Origin: an uncultured Flavobacteriaceae bacterium
Lineage (GTDB): Bacteria > Bacteroidota > Bacteroidia > Flavobacteriales > Flavobacteriaceae
Direction: 5' to 3'
Assembly (NCBI GenBank): GCA_913062575.1
Contig: CAJXVT010000022.1
Coordinates: forward strand, 1-42,369
DNA length: 42,369 bases
A program made the position numbers and the translations under genes. The notes beneath the pieces are model-generated. The model had not been told where the DNA came from. It did no database searches and saw only the letters and a program-made list of their open reading frames with translations. Of this stretch, positions 16,253-24,677 are shown piece after piece (within the stretch, counting starts at the first letter, position 1; every line of letters starts with the position of its first letter).

Positions 16253-16981
16253 ATGAAAAAGAACAACTTCATAGTATTAGTACTTGTATGTGCACTATTT
16301 TTAAATGCTTGCAATACGAAGCAGAAACCAACAAATAATGATGTACCAAGTACAGAAAAAAAAGATTCTTGGGATAAAGCATATAATAGCGCAACAAAAG
16401 AGCGGTTTATACCTGTTGAACTTTTTACTGGAGTAAAATGGGATGGGAAACATGTATTAACACTAAAAGAGGCTGCTACTTCTGCCACGTCTTGTGACCC
16501 TATCACAGGAAAACGATGTACTACGTATACTATTACTGGACCTTTTAAAACAGCAGTAAATAACACCAAGATTGAATGGGCTGGCAATGAAATTTCTTAC
16601 TATCGAAGAACATATAGTACCAGTCGTGGTGGTGATGTTGAATCATTTTTTACAATTAATAATTCAAAAGATGGGCTGGTGAGAATTTATGATAAACGAA
16701 AAAAGTGGGGTGCCAGACCTTATGATGGATTAGGTAGTAAATTTCCATTGGGCAACTGGAAACAAGGAGAAGTACGTGTGTATCCCTCACGCAGACCCAC
16801 AAGAATAGAAATCATAGAACTTGATGGGCCGAATCATAGCCTTACTTTTAGATGGACAATTGGTGAAGGTACAGGAAGAAATTCAGATAATATTTACACG
16901 TTTACTCCCGATAAAGGATTTACAAATTTTAGTTACTATAACGATGATTCTGATTCAAAAAATGGGAAACCATTGAAATAA
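16253..16981 (+). CDS. Lipoprotein of unknown function with shared leader
   Basis: This 242-residue lipoprotein has the leader CALFLNAC with Cys20, nearly the same as that of the PD40 lipoproteins, including 20 identical bases. The mature part shares no propeller motifs. It contains two close cysteines ([10 protein letters not shown], about 83-92), which could form a disulfide, and beta-rich sequence such as [11 protein letters not shown] and [19 protein letters not shown] do not recognise the family. It is flanked by PD40 and CPBP genes and probably stands alone, since spacers of 170 and 130 nt surround it. Envelope location is well supported; function is unknown. Confidence 0.8.
   Translation: MKKNNFIVLVLVCALFLNACNTKQKPTNNDVPSTEKKDSWDKAYNSATKERFIPVELFTGVKWDGKHVLTLKEAATSATSCDPITGKRCTTYTITGPFKTAVNNTKIEWAGNEISYYRRTYSTSRGGDVESFFTINNSKDGLVRIYDKRKKWGARPYDGLGSKFPLGNWKQGEVRVYPSRRPTRIEIIELDGPNHSLTFRWTIGEGTGRNSDNIYTFTPDKGFTNFSYYNDDSDSKNGKPLK
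16292..16311 (+). repeat. 20-nt leader-peptide repeat, copy 2
   Basis: Identical to 11664-11683; both encode ALFLNAC at the lipobox of otherwise unrelated lipoproteins. Confidence 0.7.
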
Positions 16982-17057
16982 ATAACGGAAAAGAGGGCCT
17001 TTAAATGGGGACATTCGCAATTTTTTTTTAGTTTTTTCTTAACTATAAGTTAGGGAC

Positions 17058-17078
17058 AATAATTGTAGCTATGCATTT
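17058..17078 (+). promoter_or_regulatory. Shared 21-nt upstream block (PD40 gene 3)
   Basis: Identical to 11571-11591, with TTAACTA at the same 19-nt distance upstream and the start codon 33 nt downstream. It is probably a common promoter or leader element. Confidence 0.45.
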
Positions 17079-17111
17079 ATTATAGAAACTAACAAATCTA
17101 AAATTAGAACC

Positions 17112-17963
17112 ATGAAAAAAGTGTATATCCTTTTAGTACTTATTTCTTCCATCCTTTTAAGTGCGTGTACCCCTAAAAAACAACATTCAAAAGACACCTA
17201 TCTCGGGCAAAAGCCTCCAGGGTTAGTCCCTGAATTATTTGCGCCAGATATGATTAATACAGAATATAGGGAAGCAGAAGCTGCTTTTACACCAGATTTA
17301 AAAGAGTTCTATTTTCGCAGAAGAGGTGGTCCATATAAAAAGAACACTTTGGTTGTGGTGCAATACAAAGACAATAAATGGATAGAGTCTGATGTACCAC
17401 CAAGAGCAGGAGAACCCGTTATTTCTACTGATGGTAAGATATTGTATTTAGGAAGTAAATATAGAGAAAGAACCAATACTGGTTGGTCTGAAGTAAAAAG
17501 CCTCGGTCCTATGTTTGATAATAAAGAATACGGTATTATGCGCTTTTCGGCATCTGCCAACGGTACCTATGTTTTTGACGATTATAAAATCGATGTAATC
17601 CGCATATCAACAATGAAGGACGGCAAACGTGAAGAACCAAAACTGCTTGATAAGCATATTAACATCGGAAAATGGACAGCGCATCCTTTTATTGCAGCAG
17701 ATGATTCTTATATTATCTGGGATAGTGAAAGAAAAGGCGGATATGGTAAGTCTGATCTCTATATTAGTTTTAAACAGAAAGATGATTCATGGGGAGCTGC
17801 AATTAATTTAGGAGATCAAATAAATACAGCAGAAGCCTCAGAAGCATATGGAAGTATTACACCTGATGGAAAGTATTTTTTCTTTCATAGAACTTATGGT
17901 GGTGACACTGGAGATATATACTGGGTAGATGCACAATTTATTGAGAACCTAAGACCAAATTAA
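17112..17963 (+). CDS. PD40/TolB-like propeller lipoprotein 3
   Basis: The 283-residue paralogue of the 12644 gene has a leader ending LLSAC (Cys19), YLGQKPPGLVPELFAPD, and propeller blades AAFTPDLKEFYFRRRGG, IAADDSYIIWDSERKGG and ITPDGKYFFFHRTYGG. The mature halves of the two proteins are strongly similar, but the leaders differ. The upstream region instead matches that of PD40 gene 1, so leader, promoter and mature domain have different closest relatives within the cluster. Predicted to be an outer-membrane or periplasmic binding protein; partner unknown. Confidence 0.88.
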   Translation: MKKVYILLVLISSILLSACTPKKQHSKDTYLGQKPPGLVPELFAPDMINTEYREAEAAFTPDLKEFYFRRRGGPYKKNTLVVVQYKDNKWIESDVPPRAGEPVISTDGKILYLGSKYRERTNTGWSEVKSLGPMFDNKEYGIMRFSASANGTYVFDDYKIDVIRISTMKDGKREEPKLLDKHINIGKWTAHPFIAADDSYIIWDSERKGGYGKSDLYISFKQKDDSWGAAINLGDQINTAEASEAYGSITPDGKYFFFHRTYGGDTGDIYWVDAQFIENLRPN

Positions 17964-18216
17964 ATAGAAAACCTTTGGTAGCGTTGTGTTTAATTAACTA
18001 ATTCCTTAATTAGAATTCACACAAATTAAGTCTCTTTCTGCAACGGCTGGTTTTATGATCAACCTAAAGCTACTAAAAAAGTATATTGGTGTTAAAGTTA
18101 CTTTGTACCCATAAAACGTTTTTGCATCCCTCTAAACACTGTGTATGTCACTATTACTATAGTACATAGTAGATTGTGTATAGTTTTGCCTATATAAACT
18201 TAAAAACACAAGCGTT

Positions 18217-18897
18217 TTGAAAACAAAAATTTATAATTTCCTAAACAAACCATATGCAGTACTTATAATAATGCTGGTTGCGCCATTATTTGGCTTTATA
18301 GATAGAAACTTTGTTTTTTTCTTTGCATTGGGTGCTGCCTTCCTACTATTAAAAAGTAGTAAATATGATTGGTCTAAATTTGGAATTGGAGAGAAGATTA
18401 CTAGAAAAATCGTATTAAAAAGTACCGTAATTGCATTAGGGATGTTTGCTGTATTTACGTTGTGTATAGATCCGTTACTTCAATTGTGGTTAGGCGATTA
18501 TGATTTATCATCAATAGATGATATTAGAGGGAACTTTGCGAGTTATCTTATTTTACTATTTATTGTGTGGATATTTGCAGCCTTTGGAGAAGAATTTCTG
18601 TTTCGTGGTTATTATATGAAAGGATTGGCAGAGTTATTAGGGAATACCAATAAAACGTGGTTGCTCTCTGCATTTATAACATCACTTTACTTTGGTGTAT
18701 CACATATGTATCAGGGACTTATTGGCGTAGTGTCTGTGTTTCTATGGTCTTTTATTCTTTCGTTGATTTTTAACAAAAACAGAAATAATTTACTGCTATT
18801 GGTATTGATTCATGGAATTTATGATACCGTTGGTGTAACACTAATCTATTTGAATATGGATATAGCAATTACTGACTGGGTGCAACAGTTGTTTTAA
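18217..18897 (+). CDS. CPBP family intramembrane metalloprotease 2
   Basis: The 226-residue membrane protein has the complete CPBP motif set: EEFLFR at 125-130, FGVSH at 159-163 and HGIYD near 199-203. The first two motifs fall at the same residue numbers as in the CPBP gene at 14695, though the sequences are otherwise only moderately alike. The start is TTG at 18217, since no upstream ATG keeps the frame and the next in-frame ATG lies inside the first hydrophobic helix. A spacer of about 250 nt precedes it. Substrate and role are unknown; options are lipoprotein or prenyl-like processing, or self-immunity. Confidence 0.88.
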   Translation: MKTKIYNFLNKPYAVLIIMLVAPLFGFIDRNFVFFFALGAAFLLLKSSKYDWSKFGIGEKITRKIVLKSTVIALGMFAVFTLCIDPLLQLWLGDYDLSSIDDIRGNFASYLILLFIVWIFAAFGEEFLFRGYYMKGLAELLGNTNKTWLLSAFITSLYFGVSHMYQGLIGVVSVFLWSFILSLIFNKNRNNLLLLVLIHGIYDTVGVTLIYLNMDIAITDWVQQLF

Positions 18898-19013
18898 AAA
18901 AAAAACGCACATTTGGTCTGGCATTAATAACAATTCAGTAACTATATATTTCTAATTAGAAAATAGTTGCTGAATTTTGCTTTTGTAAATAATTAAACGA
19001 TAAATTTACTTTT

Positions 19014-20036
19014 ATGACTAAACAGAAAACCAAAATAGTTAGAATTGCATTGTTAGTAGGTACCTTAATTTCGTTGTTTTTTGTGCCGTGGCTGCTGGTA
19101 AAAACCTGGATTTTACCATTGCCAAATACGGTTCAAGAGCAATTAGATGAAGCTATTGGTCATGGGTTTGAAGGTGTGATTGTATATGTAGATCAAACAA
19201 ATAAACCCCCTCAGTTTTTAGCTGCTGGATGGCACAATAGAGAACATAAGATTGCAGCGAAACCAAAAGCTCTTTTTAAAATTGCTAGTATTAGCAAATT
19301 ATATGATGCGGTTGCTGTTACCAAATTGGTAAGTGCCGGAAGACTTTCTTTAGACAAAACTATTGCAGATTATTTACCTGAACTTGTTGGAGTAATAGAC
19401 AATGCAGAGAAAATTACGTTAAGGTTGATGATACAACATAAAAGTGGAATGCCAAATTTTACAGATGCTCCTGATTTTTGGGCAGCTCCAACAGAAACTT
19501 TTGATGAAAGTATTGCATTGATTAAAGGCAAACCAGCCAATTTTGAACCTGGTACAGATTATGAATATTGCAATACAAATTATTTATTAATCAATAGAAT
19601 AATGGATAATGAATTAGGCTACAAGAATTTTCAATACATAAAAGAAGAAATACTTATTCCACTTAAACTGAACAATACGTTTAGATCTTTAAGTGAAGTG
19701 AATATTGAGCATGTAATGAGTGGTTATCATGTTGGACATCCAGATGATTTAAAAGAAAATGATTATGGAATGCATGCTACTGCTGAAGACGTGGGTATTT
19801 TCTTAAGAGCATTAAACGATGGATCTGTATTTGAAAAAGGAGAGCAAGAAATATATGCTTCTATTTATAAATACGAGCATTCAGGTTGGGTGCCTGGATA
19901 CCAGAGTTTCGCAAAATATTACAAAGATATTGATGCTGTTGTTGTGACTTTTTATAGCACAACAGATCCTAAATTATACAATTGGAACTTGTCTGAAATC
20001 ATAAATAATAGAATTGTAAAAATTCTTAAAAAGTAA
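19014..20036 (+). CDS. Beta-lactamase-fold serine hydrolase
   Basis: The 340-residue protein has an N-terminal membrane anchor or signal (about 10-30). A class C beta-lactamase/DD-peptidase fold follows, with S92-I-S-K95 (SxxK nucleophile), Y185-C-N187 (YxN) and HSG near 282 in place of KTG. HSG/HDG variants are common in esterase, D-aminopeptidase and EstB-like members of this family. It probably acts in the periplasm on peptidoglycan-derived or ester substrates. True antibiotic resistance is unlikely to be its main role. It is transcribed alone, 36 nt before a GNAT gene that may be in the same transcript. Confidence 0.9.
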   Translation: MTKQKTKIVRIALLVGTLISLFFVPWLLVKTWILPLPNTVQEQLDEAIGHGFEGVIVYVDQTNKPPQFLAAGWHNREHKIAAKPKALFKIASISKLYDAVAVTKLVSAGRLSLDKTIADYLPELVGVIDNAEKITLRLMIQHKSGMPNFTDAPDFWAAPTETFDESIALIKGKPANFEPGTDYEYCNTNYLLINRIMDNELGYKNFQYIKEEILIPLKLNNTFRSLSEVNIEHVMSGYHVGHPDDLKENDYGMHATAEDVGIFLRALNDGSVFEKGEQEIYASIYKYEHSGWVPGYQSFAKYYKDIDAVVVTFYSTTDPKLYNWNLSEIINNRIVKILKK

Positions 20037-20072
20037 AAACGATACACGAATAGAAAAGTAGAAATAAAAAAA

Positions 20073-20594
20073 ATGAACTTAATAGAGGCTCAAACTAAAG
20101 ACATCCCAGAATTAAAGGAAATATGTATTAATGCATATTCTAAGAATTTTTATGACCATTGGAATGAGGGTGGACTAGAGTGGTATTTGGATAAGGAATT
20201 TAATAAAAAAAGACTTGAATCTGATTTGACAGATAAAAACACAGCGTACTATTTTATTAATCACGAATTTAATACTGTTGGATTTATAAAGATCAATAAC
20301 AATTCTGCTATTGGCAGTACAATAAGTAATGCTGTAGAATTAGAAAAAATATATGTTCTTCCAGAGTGTAAAGGAATGGGAGTTGGTAAATGGACTTTGC
20401 AAGAAATTATAAACAAGTCTGCCAAAGATGGAAAGAAAAATTTATTTTTATCTGTAATTGATACAAATGTAAATGCAATTGCTTTTTATAAAAAACTTGG
20501 CTTTCAATTCCATAGTAAAACAACTTTAGATGTACCATATTTCAAAGAAGAACTAAAAGGAATGGATAGAATGGTTATAGAATTAAAAGAGTAA
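20073..20594 (+). CDS. GNAT family N-acetyltransferase 1
   Basis: The 173-residue cytoplasmic enzyme has the acetyl-CoA-binding loop CKGMGVGKWTLQ after the beta-4 strand EKIYVLPE, and the C-terminal NAIAFYKKLGFQF typical of GNATs. The substrate could be a small amine, peptide or protein N-terminus. It starts 36 nt after the serine hydrolase and may be co-transcribed with it. Confidence 0.9.
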   Translation: MNLIEAQTKDIPELKEICINAYSKNFYDHWNEGGLEWYLDKEFNKKRLESDLTDKNTAYYFINHEFNTVGFIKINNNSAIGSTISNAVELEKIYVLPECKGMGVGKWTLQEIINKSAKDGKKNLFLSVIDTNVNAIAFYKKLGFQFHSKTTLDVPYFKEELKGMDRMVIELKE

Positions 20595-20977
20595 AAAAAA
20601 TGCTTGTATATAATTGTTATATTTAAATAAAAAATGAAGACATCAACATTTCTAACTTTTGTTGGTAAACAATGCTGAAAAGCTAAAGAAGCGATACATT
20701 TTTACACTTCTATCTTTCCAAACTTGTAAATTAAAAGCATCACAAAATACTCAGAAGAAAACGTGCTTGCCAAACAAAATGATTACAAAACAGCGAGTCA
20801 AAATATAGCGCAGTTGTGAAGTAGTGGTTTGTAGTTCAATACATAGAAGCCAGATTGTATTTGCTTTTAAAAAATTCAAAAGAATGAGATGGGAATAACA
20901 AAATAGTTCTTGTTTTTTGTAACGCATCATAGAATTTATAGTTTCTATTAATACGATAGCTTTTATTACTATAAATT
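20595..20977 (+). other. Intergenic region with a gene-tail remnant
   Basis: The 383 nt between the GNAT and amidohydrolase genes hold the FAD-monooxygenase remnant (20748-20834) and otherwise AT-rich sequence, without a convincing terminator, small gene or RNA. Confidence 0.7.
20748..20834 (+). pseudogene. FAD monooxygenase 3'-end remnant
   Basis: In frame, this reads YSEENVLAKQNDYKTASQNI, then AQL, a TGA stop, SSGL and TAG. It aligns with the last 28 codons of the intact monooxygenase (NAQAKQTDYKNASQGIAQLW to GSGL), including the same final TTG-TAG. The Trp codon TGG has become TGA. No upstream part of the gene is recognisable. The differences suggest it came from an older paralogue, not a recent copy. 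Confidence 0.75.
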
Positions 20978-22363
20978 ATGAAAAATTCACTTTCAATTTT
21001 TACTCTTCTGATATTATTTTATGCGTGTTCAACTTCAAAAAAAATAAGTGAGTCGGCTTTACTAATCAATAATGCAACTATAATTAATGTTCTTGATGGT
21101 AGTTTATTAAAAGAAAAATCCATCTTAATAGACCAGGGCATTATTCAATCTATAGGTAGCTATTCTGAATTGAAAAATCGAGCATTTAAAAAAAACCATA
21201 TTGATATTGAGCATAAATATGTAATTCCGGGTTTATGGGATATGCATGCTCATATAGACAAATTATCAGATGATTTTGAACATTCAAAGTCAATGTTAAG
21301 CTTGTATGCATTAAATGGTGTGACGTCAATTAGAGAAATGGGAGGGAACTGGTCTAAGATTAAGAAATTACAAGAAGCATCAAAGCAATCTCATTTTTTG
21401 CCAACAATTTTCACAGCAGGGCCCATATTAGAAAACAAAACCTTTGTAGATTGGGTTGCAAAGGTTGATAACGATCCTGAATTTAAAAAGCAACGAGTAC
21501 GAATTGCACATAAGTCTGAGGTTGAAATAATTATAGACTCTGTAAAGAAATTAGGCGTAGATTTTCTTAAAATAAGAACAGCTGCATCTAAAGAAGTGTT
21601 TTTTGAAATAGCCAAACAAGCGAAGTTAAAAGGGCTGAGATTTGCGGGTCATGTAGATGCCAAAGTAGATTTATATGAAGCAGTGAAGTCTGGAATTAGC
21701 TCTTTAGAACATTTAGATATCTTTCAGCTTTCTGGTATGAGCAATGCCAAAATGGATTCTATTGTTTCTTTAATGAAAGAAATGAATACAGGATATAGTC
21801 CAACTCTTACCTATTTTAAAAAGCATAGGATTTATGATAAAACAAATATTAATTATTTTTTAAATGATACTACTTATGCTAGTTTTCCAAAAAGAGCCTA
21901 TGCTTCAAAACGTTTATTAGAAAAATCTGTTTTAGCGATGAAAAGATCTGAAGGATCTCAAGTTCCCTGGAAAAAAATGGAAGCTAACTTTTTAAAATTC
22001 GCAAGTAAAATTGTTTCTAAAGATGTAACTATATTGGCTGGTACAGATGGTGCTAATGCACTTATTCTACCAGGTTTTAGCTTGCATGAAGAGTTGCGAT
22101 TGTATCATTCAGAATTAAAGATGACACCTTTACAAATATTGCAATCGGCTACCATAAACCCTGCAACATATTTTGATATTAAAAGTGGTCTTGTAAAACA
22201 AGGATATAATGCCGATTTAGTAATCTTAGAAAAAAACCCACTTTCAAACATAAAAAATACTGAAACGATACATAGCGTACTTAAATCTGGAAAAATGATT
22301 TCTAACCAAGAAATTCTTGAAAGGTTGAAATTAATACGAGTGTATAACAAGAAGACGAACTAA
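20978..22363 (+). CDS. Amidohydrolase-family lipoprotein
   Basis: The 461-residue lipoprotein (signal ending LFYAC, Cys17) belongs to the metal-dependent amidohydrolase superfamily. The metal-binding HxH is at 90-92 in PGLWDMHAHI, and FAGHVDA and SLEHLDIF provide further histidines near 223 and 243. The final metal Asp is in LAGTDGANA near 354. The N- and C-terminal strands form the usual composite beta-sandwich (INNATIINVLDG and GYNADLVILEKNP). Relatives hydrolyse imidazolonepropionate-like, dipeptide (prolidase-like) or cyclic amide substrates. It probably acts in the periplasm. It is transcribed alone; substrate unknown. Confidence 0.92.
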   Translation: MKNSLSIFTLLILFYACSTSKKISESALLINNATIINVLDGSLLKEKSILIDQGIIQSIGSYSELKNRAFKKNHIDIEHKYVIPGLWDMHAHIDKLSDDFEHSKSMLSLYALNGVTSIREMGGNWSKIKKLQEASKQSHFLPTIFTAGPILENKTFVDWVAKVDNDPEFKKQRVRIAHKSEVEIIIDSVKKLGVDFLKIRTAASKEVFFEIAKQAKLKGLRFAGHVDAKVDLYEAVKSGISSLEHLDIFQLSGMSNAKMDSIVSLMKEMNTGYSPTLTYFKKHRIYDKTNINYFLNDTTYASFPKRAYASKRLLEKSVLAMKRSEGSQVPWKKMEANFLKFASKIVSKDVTILAGTDGANALILPGFSLHEELRLYHSELKMTPLQILQSATINPATYFDIKSGLVKQGYNADLVILEKNPLSNIKNTETIHSVLKSGKMISNQEILERLKLIRVYNKKTN

Positions 22364-22470
22364 GTATTTATTAGAAAAAGAACGGTGTTATTTAAAGCAC
22401 AAAAATTAATTGCTAGTGCACACTTACTAATGAAAAACCTACCTTTGACTTCGCTCAGGTATCAACAGCC

Positions 22471-22500
22471 TTTTTAGTTGGTTTTATATGTACAAATTAA
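22471..22500 (+). repeat. Interspersed repeat, copy 3
   Basis: The core TAGTTGGTTTTATATGTAC at 22475-22493 is identical to the copy at 15552-15570. It lies 24 nt before the start of the PLP enzyme gene. Confidence 0.65.
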
Positions 22501-22516
22501 GCAATGAAAATTAGGA

Positions 22517-23500
22517 ATGAAAAGTACACTCACTAACAAATACAAGTTGGGGTTTTTCCCTACACCAATGCATAAGTTAGAAAACTTATCAAAAAAACAC
22601 TCCGACTACAATATCTATATCAAAAGAGATGATCAAACTGGTTTGGCTTCGGGTGGAAATAAAACAAGAAAGCTAGAATACCTTATTAAAGAAGCCATTG
22701 ATACTAATTGTAATGTAGTATTTACAGCTGGTGCACAACAATCTAACCATTGTAGGCAAACAGCAGCAGCATGTGCTCTTGCTGGTATTGAATGCCATAT
22801 TATTGTGAAAGGAAATGAACCTGAACACTACCAAGGTAATTTGTTATTGTCGCATTTGTTAGGAGCAAAAATTCATTTCACAAATAATTACAACAAAGAA
22901 ATAGATTACAATAGCTATATAGAAAAACTTGAAAAAGGTAAAAAAGCAATTGTGGTACCAATTGGAGGGTCGAACATAACAGGGACTTTGGGATATGTAG
23001 AAGCAATGAAGGAGTTGAAACTTCAATTAGAAGAGCAAAAGGTGAAAATTGATTATCTCTTTTTTGCATCTAGCTCTGGAGGAACACATGCTGGGATAAT
23101 GCTTGGTATGCAGTTATATAATTTAGATTTTGAGCTTATCCCAATAAAAATTGATAAGGACACAAATGAAAAAGGGGAGTTAGCTGAAGTTGTCTTGAAT
23201 CTTGTAAATGAAGGAGCAAATTTATTAAACCTTGATCGGAACTACAGTCTTTCAGACATTCCTTTAAACAGAAATTATAATGAAGCAGATTATGGCGTTC
23301 TGACTAAAAATGAAGTTTTAGCTGTAAATGAATTAGCTTTAACAGAAGGAATTTTATTAGATCCTGTATATACAGGAAGAGCTTTTTATGGAATGCTAGA
23401 TTGTTTGAAAAACAAAAAACTTACACAAAAGTCGAATATTCTTTTTTGGCATACAGGAGGGTTGCCAGCTTTATTTGAGTATGCTAAAGGATTCAAATAA
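22517..23500 (+). CDS. D-cysteine desulfhydrase / ACC deaminase family PLP enzyme
   Basis: The 327-residue fold-type II PLP enzyme starts with YKLGFFPTPMHKLENLS, then SGGNKTRKLEYL with the Schiff-base lysine at K49 (GNK), and TAGAQQSNHCRQTAAA near 74-89. Later motifs are SSSGGTHAG near 189-197 and LDPVYTGRAFYGM near 289-301. These are typical of D-cysteine desulfhydrase and 1-aminocyclopropane-1-carboxylate deaminase. D-cysteine, D-serine-like or ACC substrates are possible; a desulfhydrase would release sulfide, pyruvate and ammonia. A second PLP enzyme follows 21 nt downstream, so the two probably form an operon. Confidence 0.9.
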   Translation: MKSTLTNKYKLGFFPTPMHKLENLSKKHSDYNIYIKRDDQTGLASGGNKTRKLEYLIKEAIDTNCNVVFTAGAQQSNHCRQTAAACALAGIECHIIVKGNEPEHYQGNLLLSHLLGAKIHFTNNYNKEIDYNSYIEKLEKGKKAIVVPIGGSNITGTLGYVEAMKELKLQLEEQKVKIDYLFFASSSGGTHAGIMLGMQLYNLDFELIPIKIDKDTNEKGELAEVVLNLVNEGANLLNLDRNYSLSDIPLNRNYNEADYGVLTKNEVLAVNELALTEGILLDPVYTGRAFYGMLDCLKNKKLTQKSNILFWHTGGLPALFEYAKGFK

Positions 23501-23521
23501 ACATAAAAAATTAACACAGCT

Positions 23522-24625
23522 ATGAATATAGAACAAATACGATCACTTTTCCCCGTGACAAAAAATGCTGTTTATTTAAACAGTGCTTCTCAATCTCCTC
23601 TTAATACTTTGGTATACGATAGGCTTCAGGCTCATGTAAGAACAGAATTAAATCCTGTTGGTAAAAAAGGATTTGATCGAAATCATATTCGTGTATTACT
23701 GTCAAAATTACTGGGAGGTTCTTCAGAAGAATATGCTTTAGTAACAAGTACAGGAGTTGGTATGGGAATTATAGCACAAGGATTAGACTTAAAAAAAGGG
23801 GACAATATCGTACTACCCGAATGTGAACATTGGAATAATACTTTTCCATGGTTGCAGCTTGAGCAAAAGGGGGTTGAAATTAGGTTTGCAAAAATTAATA
23901 AGGATAATAGTATTGATCCTGAAGCAATAGAAGAACTTATTGACCATAAAACACGAGTTGTAGCAATTGCTGCTGTACGGTTTAATAGTGGTTTCAGACC
24001 AAACCTTTCTGCAATCGGAAAAATGGCTCACCAGAAAGGAGCCATATTTGTTGTAGACGCAGCACAAGGAGCAGGCATGATTCCTATTGATGTAGAAAAG
24101 GATGAGATTGATGTGATGGCAGGTTGTGGATTTAAGTGGTTGCTAGGGATGCATGGAACAGGGTTTTTATATGTTAGCAAAAGAGTTGTAAAAATGATTA
24201 ATCCAGTATTGCCTGGTATGTATGCTGCAGAAAAAAGTTATTATGACCTTTCATTTCATAACGACTCTAGAAAATTTGAAACAGGCACAATAGCTTATTC
24301 TCTATTTGATGCTTGGTCTGCTGGGCTCGAATTACTTTTGGATATTGGCATCAAAAACATATATGAGAAAGTGCTTGAAAATTCAGATTTTCTGATTGAT
24401 GGACTTCGGAAAAAGGGATATCAACTAGTAACACCTACAAGTAAACAGGAAGAGAGAACTGCAATTGTTCATTTTAATGCAGGTTCATTTGATACAACAA
24501 AGGCTCTTTATGAAAAGCTTAGGGAACAGAAGGTTCTAGTAACTTTACAAGCTGAAAACATTAGAGTTAGCCCGAGTTTCTTCACCTCAGAAAAAGAAAT
24601 TAACGTATTTTTAAATTTGATTTAA
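23522..24625 (+). CDS. Class V aminotransferase-fold PLP enzyme
   Basis: The 367-residue fold-type I PLP enzyme has VYLNSASQSPLN near the N-terminus, VVDAAQGAG at 177-185 (Asp179 contacts the PLP ring nitrogen) and the Schiff-base Lys205 in GCGFKWLLGMHGTGFLYV. This places it with cysteine desulfurase-like, isopenicillin N epimerase-like and kynureninase-like proteins. No conserved active-site cysteine loop of IscS/SufS type is visible in the C-terminal half, so a sulfur donor role is doubtful. Coupling with the D-cysteine desulfhydrase-like gene suggests joint handling of an amino acid, perhaps racemisation or C-S lysis (inference). Confidence 0.88.
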   Translation: MNIEQIRSLFPVTKNAVYLNSASQSPLNTLVYDRLQAHVRTELNPVGKKGFDRNHIRVLLSKLLGGSSEEYALVTSTGVGMGIIAQGLDLKKGDNIVLPECEHWNNTFPWLQLEQKGVEIRFAKINKDNSIDPEAIEELIDHKTRVVAIAAVRFNSGFRPNLSAIGKMAHQKGAIFVVDAAQGAGMIPIDVEKDEIDVMAGCGFKWLLGMHGTGFLYVSKRVVKMINPVLPGMYAAEKSYYDLSFHNDSRKFETGTIAYSLFDAWSAGLELLLDIGIKNIYEKVLENSDFLIDGLRKKGYQLVTPTSKQEERTAIVHFNAGSFDTTKALYEKLREQKVLVTLQAENIRVSPSFFTSEKEINVFLNLI

Positions 24626-24677
24626 AGCTTACTAGTAAGCCTACTAATTGATAAATGATGTGTAACGAATAGCATTA

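Noticed and set aside
16114..16338. 74-codon plus-strand frame between the SnoaL-like gene and the lipoprotein
   Set aside because: It overlaps the start of the well-supported lipoprotein gene in another frame, has a Phe/Lys/Ile-rich composition expected of translated AT-rich spacer, and shows no domain or signal.
17971..17982. 12-nt CTTTGGTAGCGT repeated near 26123
   Set aside because: It is short, has no similarity in flanking sequence and may be chance.
19014..20036. Beta-lactamase resistance gene
   Set aside because: The fold is shared, but the KTG box is replaced by HSG and the family members with this variant are mostly esterases or peptidases.
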